Shown: one piece after another, positions 14,099 to 22,463 of the stretch | Layout of the letters: each line of letters opens with the position of its first letter | Position numbering within the stretch: the first letter of the stretch is position 1 | NCBI GenBank assembly: GCA_019348195.1 | Contig: JAHWJX010000020.1 | Coordinates: 1-36,187 of the forward strand | Origin: Pseudomonadota bacterium | Lineage (GTDB): Bacteria > Pseudomonadota > Alphaproteobacteria > Caulobacterales > Caulobacteraceae | Length of the DNA stretch: 36,187 nucleotides | Reading direction: 5' to 3' | Notes under the pieces: generated by a model | Told to the model about the DNA's origin: nothing | The model's input: the letters and a program-made list of their open reading frames with translations, nothing else | Databases searched by the model: none | Position numbers and translations under genes: made by a program

Positions 14099-15721
14099 CT
14101 ACCCTCGCTCCTTGGTTTTCCCGAAGGTCACCTCGGGGTAGCGCTCTCCCACATAGCCGATCTCCCAAGCGCTCTTGGCCAGGAACACCGGGGCGCCGTC
14201 AATGTCCTCGGCCATGGCCGTCCGGTGCTTGCCCGCGAAGTCCTCCACCGCCGCTCGGTCGCCCGAAACCCAGCGCGCCTCCGCATAGGGCGCGCTCTCG
14301 AACACCACCTCCAGCCCGTATTCCTCGGTCAGCCGGTCCGCCATCACCTCGAACTGCAGGGGCCCCACCGCCCCCACAATGAAGTCGCTCGACCCCATGA
14401 CCGGCCGAAACAGCTGGGTCACCCCTTCCTCGGCCAGGCCTTCCAGCGCCCGCTTTAGGTGCTTGGCCTTGAGCGGATCCTTGACCCGGACCCGCCGCAG
14501 GATTTCGGGCGCGAAGTTCGGCAGTCCGGCGTAGCGCAAGGCTCCGCTTTCGCTCAGCGAGTCGCCCACCCGCAGCACCCCATGGTTGGGGATCCCGATC
14601 ACATCGCCCGCGAACGCCTCCTCGGCCAGCTCCCGCTCCGAGGCGAAGAACATCATGGGGTTGTGCACCGACAGCTGCCGGCCCGTGTTCTGCACCTTGA
14701 GCTTCATCCCCCGCGCGAACCGCCCCGAGCACAGCTTCACGAACGCGATCCGGTCGCGGTGGGCCGGGTCCATATTGGCCTGCACCTTGAAGACGAACCC
14801 GGTGACCTCCCGGTCTCCGGGCTCCACGATGATGGGCGCATCGGCCTTGACCGCCTCCACCGGCTCCGGCGGGGGGGCATAGCTGCCGATCCCCGCCAGC
14901 AGCTGCTCCACCCCGAACTTCCGCAGGGCCGAGCCGAAGAAAACGGGAGTCATGTGCCCCTCCCGGAAGCTCTGCAGGTCGAACGGCTTGGACGCCTCGC
15001 GAACCAGCTCCGCGCCTTCCTCCACTTCCGCGAGCTCCGCCTCGTCCAGGTGCATGGCGATGGAGTTGCCGCGGGTGGACACCGGCTCCGCGTCCAGCCC
15101 GTCTTCGCCTCGCTTGAACGGCAGGAACTGCTCGCCCTGCAGGTCCAGCATGCCCTTGAATCGGTTCCCCGATCCCGCCGGCCAGAACAGGGGCGCCGGA
15201 TCGAGCGCCAGCTTTCCCCCGATCTCGTCCAACAGTTCGAAGGGGTCCTGCGCTTCCCGGTCCATCTTGTTGATGAAGGTCACGATGGGAATGTCCCGCA
15301 GGCGACAGACCTCGAACAGCTTCAAGGTCTGCGGCTCGATCCCCTTGGCGGCGTCCAGCACCATGATGGCGGCGTCCGCAGCCGTCAGCGTCCGATAGGT
15401 GTCCTCCGAGAAATCTTCGTGCCCCGGCGTGTCCAGCAGGTTGAACAGGAGCCCGTCCCGCTCGAAGGTCATCACCGACGAGGACACCGAAATGCCCCGC
15501 TCCCGCTCGATCTTCATCCAGTCGGAGCGCGTGCGCCGGTTCTCGCCGCGGGCGCGCACCTGTCCCGCCGCCCGGATGGCGCCGCCGGCCAGCAGCAGGG
15601 TCTCGGTCAGGGTGGTCTTCCCCGCATCGGGGTGACTGATGATGGCGAAGGTGCGCCGCCGCCCGGCTTCGCGCGCCAGCTCGCCCCCGCGCGCGGGTGA
15701 GATCACAGAGGTTTCGGACAT
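14099..15721 (-). CDS. prfC: Peptide chain release factor 3 (RF3)
   Basis: RF3 is a GTPase that recycles RF1 and RF2 from the ribosome after termination. The 540-residue product has the usual length. GTP-binding motifs are complete: AIISHPDAGKTTLTE (P loop), RGISVSSSVMTF (switch I), DTPGHEDFSEDTYRTL (G3) and INKMDREAQDP (G4). The RF3-specific C-terminal part is recognisable from GVTQLFRPVMGSSDFIVGAV and LQFEVMADRLTEEYGLEV onwards. The start at 15721 gives a normal N-terminus (MSETSVISPARGGELA). The TonB-C-like gene begins 29 bases beyond its stop on the same strand, and the two may share a transcript. Confidence 0.97.
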   Translation of the reverse strand: MSETSVISPARGGELAREAGRRRTFAIISHPDAGKTTLTETLLLAGGAIRAAGQVRARGENRRTRSDWMKIERERGISVSSSVMTFERDGLLFNLLDTPGHEDFSEDTYRTLTAADAAIMVLDAAKGIEPQTLKLFEVCRLRDIPIVTFINKMDREAQDPFELLDEIGGKLALDPAPLFWPAGSGNRFKGMLDLQGEQFLPFKRGEDGLDAEPVSTRGNSIAMHLDEAELAEVEEGAELVREASKPFDLQSFREGHMTPVFFGSALRKFGVEQLLAGIGSYAPPPEPVEAVKADAPIIVEPGDREVTGFVFKVQANMDPAHRDRIAFVKLCSGRFARGMKLKVQNTGRQLSVHNPMMFFASERELAEEAFAGDVIGIPNHGVLRVGDSLSESGALRYAGLPNFAPEILRRVRVKDPLKAKHLKRALEGLAEEGVTQLFRPVMGSSDFIVGAVGPLQFEVMADRLTEEYGLEVVFESAPYAEARWVSGDRAAVEDFAGKHRTAMAEDIDGAPVFLAKSAWEIGYVGERYPEVTFGKTKERG

Positions 15722-15802
15722 GACCGCGCATATAGCCCCCCGGCCCGCCTCCGGCGAGAGCCGGCGCGGTCGCGACAGGGCGTGCGGGGACGCCGCTGGG
15801 CG

Positions 15803-16180
15803 TCAGGCCGCCAGGCGCCGCCAGACCTGGCGGTCGGCGATGACGGGGGTCAGGTTCCGCCGGTTCTGCTCGCCCTGGAGGTCGGCCATGACGTCGATGG
15901 ACAAGGACGCATAGCGGACCGCCACGGCTTGAGGGCTGCACCCCTTGGCGGGGGCGGCGAAAAGGGCCGCGTTGATTTCAGGGCTCTTGGAGATGATCAG
16001 CAGAGCCAGGCGCTGAGCTCGCCCGGGATCCCTGCGGTGCAGGAGCGGCTCTTCGGCGTACATGTCCTGCGCAAGGCGGGTCACGGCGTGGAGCGACAGG
16101 GCGTCCAGGCTGCGCAGATCCAGCGGCGGCTTGGCCCGCAGATCCAGCGTCAGCATCACGTCGTTCAGCAGAAAGAGCAT
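15803..16180 (-). CDS. Hypothetical protein, 125 residues
   Basis: I do not recognise this protein. It is 125 residues, without signal peptide or membrane segment, mixed helix-rich in appearance. Visible stretches are LDLRAKPPLDLRSLDALSLH, then LALLIISKSPEINAALFAAP and a C-terminal LTPVIADRQVWRRLAA. A second in-frame ATG eight codons downstream (16156) is an alternative start. The gene is flanked on the same strand by prfC and a DUF1491 gene with ordinary spacing, and no overlapping frame looks better. It is probably a conserved protein of the order, which a homologue search would settle. Confidence 0.6.
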   Translation of the reverse strand: MLFLLNDVMLTLDLRAKPPLDLRSLDALSLHAVTRLAQDMYAEEPLLHRRDPGRAQRLALLIISKSPEINAALFAAPAKGCSPQAVAVRYASLSIDVMADLQGEQNRRNLTPVIADRQVWRRLAA

Positions 16181-16288
16181 GAACCCCTCGAGACCCGACG
16201 ACCTCGGGCGAGGACAGGCTTACGCCGCCCCCGCTTTCGCCTGCGTTAGGAGGGATGGTTCACCGATTCTCACCGAGCCGTGGGCGCG

Positions 16289-16627
16289 TTAACCTTCGCG
16301 TCGCTCGACAGGCTCCGTCAGGAAATGGCGGCCCTTGGAGTCGTCCACCTCCACGATCCAGACGTCGGGGTCCCGTGACCAGGCCCGCTCGGCGTAGGCG
16401 TCCAGCACCGCCTCCTCCTTGGAGGCGACCGGCTCCATCCAGCCCGTCTCGCCACCGCCGCGCAGCGCCTCTGCGTAGAGTCGAGCCCAGCCTTCGCGCC
16501 GGTTCACCACCTTGACCAGGACGGCGCCCGCTCGGGCGTCTCCGCGACGGAGCACGGCGGCATAGGCGCCCCCCGCCTCGGCGCGGCGGATCAGCGCCTG
16601 AACCCAGAATTCGCTCGGCAGCAACAT
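16289..16627 (-). CDS. DUF1491 family protein
   Basis: This encodes 112 residues of the alphaproteobacterial DUF1491 family, cytoplasmic proteins of unknown function. Family features are LPSEFWVQALIRRAEAGG near the start, then AVLRRGDARAGAVLVKV and the C-terminal SRDPDVWIVEVDDSKGRHFL. The ATG at 16627 is chosen because it starts just before the conserved SEFWVQALIRR motif; the frame is open upstream but that part is antisense to the neighbouring secreted-protein gene. It diverges from that gene with 81 bases between starts. Confidence 0.82.
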   Translation of the reverse strand: MLLPSEFWVQALIRRAEAGGAYAAVLRRGDARAGAVLVKVVNRREGWARLYAEALRGGGETGWMEPVASKEEAVLDAYAERAWSRDPDVWIVEVDDSKGRHFLTEPVERREG

Positions 16628-16708
16628 GGCTCGGAAGGTCGCGCGGCGCTCGGTTCGCGGCAAGCCCGCTAACGCGCCGGTGACGGCTTTGGCCCAGGAT
16701 GACCGCTC

Positions 16709-17455
16709 ATGCGCGCACTGCTCACCTTGTTCGCCCTGTTTGCGGCCTCGCCCGCCTTGGCCGATCCGTCGGGCAGGCTCTATGAGCGCGCTCTCATGGC
16801 CGAGGCGGACCGCCGCTGCGGCCTGTTCACGCCCGAGATCCGCAGGGCCCTGGCTGTGGGGCGCATCCAGGCGCGCAATGCAACGCTGAGGGCCCGAGGC
16901 GACGCCGTCCGTGTGGAGCATCGCGCGCGAGAACGCGTGGCCGCCTTGGCCTGCACCTCCCCGGACCTGAGGGTCGCGGCGGGCCGGGTGCGGGAGGGAC
17001 ATGCGGGTTGGGCCCAACTCTACCGCATGGACTTCCCGGCCGCCACGTCCGGATGGCGCGCCGACCGCACACGTTCCGCCGAGACCCGCTGGAGGGTGGT
17101 CCAGACCACGCCCAAGGCGGCCCTGGGGCTGGCCGGGGCGGACGCGGGGCAGGCGGCCCTCTACGCCGTGGCCCGGTTTCGCAAGGCTGAGACCCCGGCC
17201 TCCGCGCGGCTGAGGGTGGGGCGCCGGACCTTCCTGGCCGCCTCGCGGGAGACGGCCCCAGTTGTGCTGAGCTCTGCAGGCAAGGGCCGAGCGTGGGCGT
17301 TCCGCTTTCCGCCCGCCGCCGTACAGGCGTTGGCGGCGGCCTCCACCCGGGACACGGCCGAGCTCAGCTTCATCCGGGCGGGGCGAGGCCAGACCCGCTC
17401 CGTGCCGATCGAGATCGGCGACTACGCCGCGGCCCAGGCCTTTATCGGGCGCTAG
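16709..17455 (+). CDS. Secreted hypothetical protein
   Basis: This encodes 248 residues with a clear signal peptide (MRALLTLFALFAASPALA), so it is exported to the periplasm. I recognise no family. After the signal, RLYERALMAEADRRCGLFTP and a second Cys in VAALACTSPDLRVAAGRVRE are about 50 residues apart and could pair, and the C-terminal half looks beta-rich (SARLRVGRRTFLAASRET, TAELSFIRAGRGQTRSVPIE). The stop overlaps the stop of the convergent DivJ-like kinase within a CTAG at 17452-17455. The start is supported by the signal peptide. Confidence 0.75.
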   Translation: MRALLTLFALFAASPALADPSGRLYERALMAEADRRCGLFTPEIRRALAVGRIQARNATLRARGDAVRVEHRARERVAALACTSPDLRVAAGRVREGHAGWAQLYRMDFPAATSGWRADRTRSAETRWRVVQTTPKAALGLAGADAGQAALYAVARFRKAETPASARLRVGRRTFLAASRETAPVVLSSAGKGRAWAFRFPPAAVQALAAASTRDTAELSFIRAGRGQTRSVPIEIGDYAAAQAFIGR

Positions 17456-18960
17456 CGGCCCGTGAAGGGGATCACCTGCGCGCCCCCAGCCGCGCTCCCG
17501 CCGGCGCTTCCCTCATCCTCGGTGAACAGGTCCGCTTCCGGCGCCAGCACGGGCAGACGCACCGTGACCGCAGTGCCCTCACCCAAGGTGCTTTCCAGGC
17601 TCATGGTCCCCTCATGCAAGCCGGCGAAAGCCCGCACCAGGCTGAGTCCCAGGCCGGCGCCGAGAGCGCGGGTGTCGGCGTCTCCCGCCTGTTCATAGGG
17701 CCGCCCCAGACGCTCCAGATCCTCCGGAGCGATGCCGATGCCGGTGTCGGAGACGACCAGTTCCAGGCAACCCTCCACCTCGTCCAAGGTGATCCGCACT
17801 TCGCCGCCCGCCGGAGTGAATTTCAGCGCATTGCCGAGCAGGTTGAGCGCGATCTGCTTGAGGGCCCGCTTGTCGGCCTCCACCGCCAGGCTTCGCTCCG
17901 GCGTCCGAGTCACAAGATCCACGCCGGCCTCCCTGGCCTGGGTCCGCATGAGCTTGACCACGGACTCGATCGCCTCGCGGGCATCGAAGCGCTCCCGCTC
18001 CAGCCGGTAGCGCTCCGCCTCGATCTTGGACAGGTCGAGCACATCGTTGATCAGGTCCAGCAGGTGCGCCCCGCTCTCGTGGATCAACTGGGAATATTCG
18101 GCGTAGCGCTCCGGCAGGGGGCCGAACAAGCGGTTACGCATGATGTCGGCGAAGCCCATCACCGCGTTCAGGGGCGTTCGCAGCTCATGGCTCATGGTGG
18201 CCAGGAACCGCGACTTGGCCAGATTGGCCGCTTCGGCCTGCGCCCGCGCAGCCTCCGCAGTTTCGAGCGCAGTGTTCAGAGACCCGATCTCGTCTCGCAG
18301 CCCATCGGTTTCGCTCCGGAGCGCCACCAGCTCCTCGCGGCGGCTATCCTCGCCCTGGCGCCGAAGCATCTCGGCATCGGCCCGGGACGCCTCCAATTCG
18401 AGTGCAAGCGCCCGAGCCCGCTCCGCTTCGCGTTGATCCACCACGGTCAGGGGCGTCGCTTGTTCGGAGCGCAGCCGACCGGCGCTGACCAGGGCCCAGA
18501 TGACGGTCGCCACAGCCGCCAAGGCCGTCATGCCCCCGGCAAGGCCGCCTGGAATGCTCCCCGCGACCGATGAGGCGTCGGCTGCAGCCGCAACAAAGGC
18601 CACAAGCGACGCACAGGCGGCGCGCTCCACCCATCCTCGACCCAGCACCGCCCCCACGGCCACGGGCAGCAAGGTCCAGACCGCGCCAGGTCCGGTGATC
18701 CCGCCCAGCGCGCCGGCCGCAAACAAGGCGGCCCCTGTCCAGACCGCCATCAGGATGCGGTCGTGGCCATGCAGCAGCCAGCCCAGCACCCCCGCCCCGG
18801 CCAGGACCGCGAAACTGGCCAGCACGCCGGTCGTAGGCTGTCCTGCCGCCAGAACCACAACGCCCACCGCCGCAACACAAACCAGCGCCCAGGACGCATG
18901 CCATCGCGCGACCGCCGGGTCCGCCTCGTCCGCCGTCATGCTCGGGAGAAAACTCACCAT
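17452..18960 (-). CDS. divJ: DivJ-like membrane sensor histidine kinase
   Basis: This is a 502-residue kinase with about six hydrophobic segments in residues 22-160, no periplasmic domain of note, a coiled-coil stretch (about 175-250) and a kinase core. The DHp domain has MSHELRTPLNAVMGF with His258 and continues RLFGPLPERYAEYSQLIHES, very like DivJ and PleC of Caulobacter. The ATP-binding domain has Asn377 (NLLGNALKFTP), DTGIGI (about 405-410) and GAGLGLS (about 434-440), so it looks active. In Caulobacter DivJ phosphorylates DivK and PleD and controls polar development. The membrane-only sensor region fits DivJ better than PleC, which has a periplasmic part and PAS domains. An in-frame ATG seven codons in (18939) is an alternative start. 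It diverges from a DHp-only gene. Confidence 0.72.
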   Translation of the reverse strand: MVSFLPSMTADEADPAVARWHASWALVCVAAVGVVVLAAGQPTTGVLASFAVLAGAGVLGWLLHGHDRILMAVWTGAALFAAGALGGITGPGAVWTLLPVAVGAVLGRGWVERAACASLVAFVAAAADASSVAGSIPGGLAGGMTALAAVATVIWALVSAGRLRSEQATPLTVVDQREAERARALALELEASRADAEMLRRQGEDSRREELVALRSETDGLRDEIGSLNTALETAEAARAQAEAANLAKSRFLATMSHELRTPLNAVMGFADIMRNRLFGPLPERYAEYSQLIHESGAHLLDLINDVLDLSKIEAERYRLERERFDAREAIESVVKLMRTQAREAGVDLVTRTPERSLAVEADKRALKQIALNLLGNALKFTPAGGEVRITLDEVEGCLELVVSDTGIGIAPEDLERLGRPYEQAGDADTRALGAGLGLSLVRAFAGLHEGTMSLESTLGEGTAVTVRLPVLAPEADLFTEDEGSAGGSAAGGAQVIPFTGR

Positions 18961-19106
18961 CGCCTTCTAGGACCTGCGTTAACCTCACGCGAGCCGGCTC
19001 CCGCCACAGGCGAGACGCCGCCCCCGCGAGGGCGCGACAGCTGCGGCCGAGAACGGTTCGGTAAGCCTGGGGGCCTACCCTCCAGTCTCGCCTCCGAGTT
19101 CGTCCG

Positions 19107-19373
19107 ATGTCGGCTTCCCCCGAGCCCGATCCGCTGCATACCGCCGATCGGCGCGCCTTTCTGAAGGCGGTCAGCCACGAACTGCGCACGCCGCTCAACG
19201 CCATCATCGGCTTCTCCGAGCTGATGAGCCACGAGCTGAACGGCCCCCTGCCCGAGGGCTACCGCGGCTACGCCGACATCATCAGCGAGAACGGCCGCCA
19301 CCTGCTGCAGCTGGTGGACGACTTCTTCGAGACCGCCATGGCCAAGGCCGCCGAAGAGGCTGCAGCGGCCTGA
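19107..19373 (+). CDS. Stand-alone histidine-kinase DHp (HisKA) domain protein
   Basis: This encodes only 88 residues, nearly all of them a HisKA dimerisation/phosphoacceptor domain: FLKAVSHELRTPLNAIIGFS with His24, then LNGPLPEGYRGYADIISENG and HLLQLVDDFFE, ending in an Ala/Glu-rich tail. No ATP-binding domain follows; the stop at 19371 comes before sufE. By hand alignment 31 of 58 residues match the DHp domain of the divergent DivJ-like kinase, and the HELRTP box is intact. It could dimerise with or compete with that kinase, accept or pass phosphate, or bind DivK/PleD-type receivers; these are inferences. It might instead be a truncated kinase, but the frame is clean and ends naturally. The ribosome site is weak. 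SufE starts 39 bases downstream, so the two may share a transcript. Confidence 0.82.
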   Translation: MSASPEPDPLHTADRRAFLKAVSHELRTPLNAIIGFSELMSHELNGPLPEGYRGYADIISENGRHLLQLVDDFFETAMAKAAEEAAAA

Positions 19374-19412
19374 GCGTTGCCCAGGAGCTTCGGCTCCCCT
19401 ACCTGCGCCCTC

Positions 19413-19862
19413 ATGACCGCCGCCGTCCTGGAGCAAGCTCCCTCGCCGCCCGAAGCCGCGCTGGCCGAACTCGCCGAGGAGTTCGAACTGTTGGGCGACT
19501 GGGAGGAGCGATACCGCCATGTCATCGACCTCGGCCGCGAGCTGCAGCCGCTCTCGCCTGTAGAACGCACGGACGCCAACAAGGTGCGCGGCTGCGCAAG
19601 CCAGGTGTGGCTGGTCACGGAACCCCAGCAAAATCGCCTGCAGTTCCGCGGCGACAGCGACGCCCACATCGTTCGCGGGCTGATCGCCATCCTGCTGCGC
19701 CTGTACTCCGGCCGCAGCCCCGACCAGATCCTCAACTTCGACGCCAAGGCGGCCTTGGCGGGGCTCGGCCTGTCGGGAGCCCTGTCCACCCAGCGCTCGA
19801 ACGGCCTCAACGCCATGCTGACCCGCATACGCGCTGACGCGGAGCGGCTCGCGGAGAATTGA
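19413..19862 (+). CDS. sufE: SufE family sulfur acceptor protein
   Basis: SufE accepts persulfide sulfur from the cysteine desulfurase SufS and passes it to the SufBCD scaffold for iron-sulfur cluster assembly in the cytoplasm. The 149-residue product has the family layout: ELAEEFELLGDWEERYRHVI, GRELQPLSP, and the catalytic-loop motif VRGCASQVWL with Cys61. The C-terminal LRLYSGRSPDQILNFDAKAA and GLSGALSTQRSNGLNAM are also typical. The ATG at 19413 is preferred to a TTG 12 codons upstream. No other suf gene is in the window. Confidence 0.95.
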   Translation: MTAAVLEQAPSPPEAALAELAEEFELLGDWEERYRHVIDLGRELQPLSPVERTDANKVRGCASQVWLVTEPQQNRLQFRGDSDAHIVRGLIAILLRLYSGRSPDQILNFDAKAALAGLGLSGALSTQRSNGLNAMLTRIRADAERLAEN

Positions 19863-19936
19863 CCGCGTCTCAACCCACTGTGCTTACCAAGTTTCTCGCT
19901 CTAGGGTCATGCTCGCGGTCTGATCCGGAGCTCCTC

Positions 19937-20101
19937 ATGACAGCTCGCTTCACCTGGCTAGCCGCCGCCCTGATAGCCGCAATGGCGAGCGGCGCCGCCC
20001 TCCGCGCTCGCCGCCGGCCGCAGCTCACGCCCAAGCTCGAGAAAGCGACCCGCCGGCTGGGCCGCACGGCCTCGGAGGATTGGGACGCGCTGTTCATCTG
20101 A
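19937..20101 (+). CDS. Small membrane or exported protein, 54 residues
   Basis: This is a short gene with a GGAG ribosome site at about 19926 before the ATG at 19937. The product begins MTARFTWLAAALIAAMASGA, a hydrophobic segment that is either a signal peptide or a membrane anchor, followed by a basic, soluble tail (RARRRPQLTPKLEKATRRLG) and a C-terminal EDWDALFI. I recognise no family. Its placement 74 bases after sufE on the same strand and the ribosome site support it, but so short a frame in GC-rich DNA could be chance. Confidence 0.5.
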   Translation: MTARFTWLAAALIAAMASGAALRARRRPQLTPKLEKATRRLGRTASEDWDALFI

Positions 20102-20182
20102 CCTGGCCCGCGTGCCTGGCCCGCGTGGAGGCGATCCAGGGTCGGCCTTCGGGGAGATGGATGGGCGATGCCCGCCCGGAGG

Positions 20183-20707
20183 TCAGGACGGACGGATGCC
20201 CGAACGCTGCTGCGCCGTGTTGTTCAAACCGACCAGGCCGTCATAGCCGAGGATCATGTCGACCTCGCGCCCGTTGGAGGCCAGGGGCAGCCGCAGCCAG
20301 ACCACTGAAAGGTGTCCCAGGCCGCGCCAGCTCAGCGAATGTACTCCCGCGCCTGGCTTGCGGCCCGACACCACCTTGTCCAGTTCGGCTCGCCAGTAGG
20401 GAGCGCTGGCCCCATAGGCCTGCTCCAGGGTCTTGCCCGTGATCTCCTGGCCATAGACTCCGTACAGGCCCGTGCCGGCCAGGCGCACGCGGTAGTCCAC
20501 CCGCCCCTCCGCGTCGCGCATCACATCGATCAGATTGATGGCGGGCAGGTGCCGCTTCATGTCCACAGGGTGGATATGCCGCCGTGCCGGCAGGTGCCCG
20601 CGGCGGCGGCGGCGCGAGGCCCAGTAGGCGAACAGCTCCTCATGCGCCCGCACCGCAAAGGTGGGCGTGGCCGTGTTCTCGGTGAAGCCCCCGTTTTGCG
20701 GCTGCAT
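20183..20707 (-). CDS. PAS_5-type PAS domain protein
   Basis: This encodes 174 residues consisting mainly of one PAS domain of the PAS_5 type, common in alphaproteobacteria. Features are AYWASRRRRRGHLPARRHIH, then MKRHLPAINLIDVMRD, VDYRVRLAGTGLYGVYGQEI and TGKTLEQAYG, matching the family's pattern of 'W-x-x-R-R-x-x-x-x-P-x-R' followed by 'R-x-x-G-T'. No output domain follows, so it may act as a stand-alone sensor or partner. The ATG at 20707 is preferred; an upstream in-frame start at 20773 adds 22 mostly basic residues. The role is unknown. Confidence 0.78.
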   Translation of the reverse strand: MQPQNGGFTENTATPTFAVRAHEELFAYWASRRRRRGHLPARRHIHPVDMKRHLPAINLIDVMRDAEGRVDYRVRLAGTGLYGVYGQEITGKTLEQAYGASAPYWRAELDKVVSGRKPGAGVHSLSWRGLGHLSVVWLRLPLASNGREVDMILGYDGLVGLNNTAQQRSGIRPS

Positions 20708-20834
20708 GTCCGCCTTCCCCCGCAAACCTTGATTTGCGTGGCGAGTTTTGCGCGAGAGCGCGGTGCTTCGCAAGCAGCGATTCGCGCGACAGGGAGGGTC
20801 GGTTCGGCGCCTGGAGGGTGAGCCAGGGGCGCAA

Positions 20835-21719
20835 TCATCGACCCCGCACCTTCGCCGCCCGGAAGTTGGGGCGGAAGGGCCGCGGGCGCCAGCCTAGGTC
20901 GCGCAGGGCGGGGGCGGAGTCGAAGGCGAGGTCGGCGTCCATGCGGGCGCCCATGGCCGGGTTCACACCGGGCAGGAAGGAGCGGGCCAACTCCAGGCCC
21001 AGCCGCCAGAGCCGGGGGGGGACGGTCAGGATGCGCGGGCGGCGGCCCAAGCCGTGGAAGATGCGCACCACCATGGCTCGATAGGTCAAGGTCTCGCCCC
21101 CGGGCAGGTCGTAGCTGCGGTTCAGGCTCTCCGGGCGGCGCAGCGCCTCGATGGCGGCCGTGGCCAGGTCGTCGGCGTGCACCGGCTGGCGAAGGCCTCC
21201 GCCCTCGCCCGCCAGGGGAAAGACGCCGAAGCGGGCGATCAGCCGGGCCATGCGGGAGACGTTGGCGTCATGGCCCTCCGCATAGATCAAGGTGGGACGC
21301 AGGACGGTCCAGCCGATCCCTTCCGCCTCGCAGAAGGCGGCGAGCGCCGCTTCACCCTCGGCCAGGCGCCGGGCCACCTCGCGCTCTTCCGGCTCGGGGG
21401 ACTGGGCCTTGGTGAACCGGCTGGTGGAGGAAAAGGCGACCAGGCGGGTCACCCCGGCCCGCTTGAGCGCGGGAAGCGCGGTTGGCAGCAGCCAGATCGG
21501 CGAAAGGCTGAGCGCCGCTTTCGCCGGAGGAAGGACCAGATCGGGCGCCTGAATGTCCGCTTGGACCCAGACCAGCTCCGCGCCGTCTCCGCCGGGCCGG
21601 CGCGACACCGCCCGGACCGAGACGCCCGCAGCGATCAGCCGGGGCAGGGCGAAGCGGCCGATCAGGCTGGTGGCGCCCAGGACCAGGACCCGCGCCGGAC
21701 TCGAACCTTCGTGCACCAC
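20835..21719 (-). CDS. NAD(P)-binding atypical SDR, NDUFA9-like
   Basis: This encodes 294 residues with an N-terminal Rossmann nucleotide-binding motif VLVLGATSLIGRF (about residues 11-23). The chain matches the atypical short-chain dehydrogenase group that includes the complex I accessory protein NDUFA9: WTVLRPTLIYAEGHDANVSR, PVHADDLATAAIEAL and YDLPGGETLTYRAMVVRI. The catalytic Tyr-x-x-x-Lys of classical SDRs is not evident, so it may bind NAD(P) or nucleotide sugars without being a standard dehydrogenase. Its start at 21719 lies 52 bases from the divergent Kbp-like gene. The substrate is unknown. Confidence 0.83.
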   Translation of the reverse strand: MVHEGSSPARVLVLGATSLIGRFALPRLIAAGVSVRAVSRRPGGDGAELVWVQADIQAPDLVLPPAKAALSLSPIWLLPTALPALKRAGVTRLVAFSSTSRFTKAQSPEPEEREVARRLAEGEAALAAFCEAEGIGWTVLRPTLIYAEGHDANVSRMARLIARFGVFPLAGEGGGLRQPVHADDLATAAIEALRRPESLNRSYDLPGGETLTYRAMVVRIFHGLGRRPRILTVPPRLWRLGLELARSFLPGVNPAMGARMDADLAFDSAPALRDLGWRPRPFRPNFRAAKVRGR

Positions 21720-21771
21720 GCGAGTTTAGGTCCCCGACCCTGCAGGCGGGTTGCAGCCGGAGACGCCCCCG

Positions 21772-22293
21772 ATGGGATTGTTCAACTTCACGCGGAACCT
21801 TGGCGAGAGCATTCGCAACGCCGTGACCGGGGGCGACGATCCCAGCGCCGATGATCTGAAGAAGGCGCTGCTGGGCAAGGGCGTGACGCTGCAGAATCTG
21901 CAGCTCAGCGTCAACGAGGGCACTGTGCAGATCGGCGGGATCGCCGACAACAACGCCGAACGCGAAAAGGCCATCCTGATCGTGGGCAACACCAAGGGCG
22001 TGGAGAAGGTGCAGGAAAGCATCCAGGTGCTGCAACCTCGCTTGGCGCCGGCCGCCACGACGGCGCAGCAGACCGCCGCGCCCGCCCAGGCTCAGGTCCA
22101 GCCGCGCACCCCTGCGCCCGAGGAGACCCGCTTCTATACGGTGCAATCGGGCGACACTCTGAGCAAGATCAGCAAGCAGTTCTACGGCGAAGCCAACAAA
22201 TACATGCAGATTTTCGAAGCCAACAAGCCGATGCTGTCGGACCCGGACAAGATCTATCCGGGCCAGGTGCTGCGGGTGCCCCCGGAGGTGTGA
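21772..22293 (+). CDS. kbp: BON-LysM protein, Kbp/YgaU-like
   Basis: This encodes 173 residues with a BON domain (about 20-90, including VNEGTVQIGGIADNNAEREK and VGNTKGVEKVQESIQV), an Ala/Gln/Pro linker and a C-terminal LysM domain (about 120-173: FYTVQSGDTLSKISKQFYGE, IFEANKPMLSDPDKIYPGQV). The order and the opening MGLFNFTRNLGESIRNAVTG match E. coli Kbp (YgaU), a cytoplasmic potassium-binding protein. There is no signal peptide, which agrees with Kbp. A TTG seven codons upstream (21751) is a less likely start. The gene stands alone. Confidence 0.9.
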   Translation: MGLFNFTRNLGESIRNAVTGGDDPSADDLKKALLGKGVTLQNLQLSVNEGTVQIGGIADNNAEREKAILIVGNTKGVEKVQESIQVLQPRLAPAATTAQQTAAPAQAQVQPRTPAPEETRFYTVQSGDTLSKISKQFYGEANKYMQIFEANKPMLSDPDKIYPGQVLRVPPEV

Positions 22294-22463
22294 CCCCGCG
22301 CCCATCCTCCCCCATTCACAGCGGTAGGGGATCGGGTTCCGGCGCGGCTTGGCCGGCATGACGACCAGGCTGGCGGGGAAGTCGGGCCTCCCACCGCCTC
22401 TCCCGCTCGGCGGGTGAGGATGTCGCGGTCGACAAGCTGCGAGAGCTGTGGCTAGCCTGCCTC

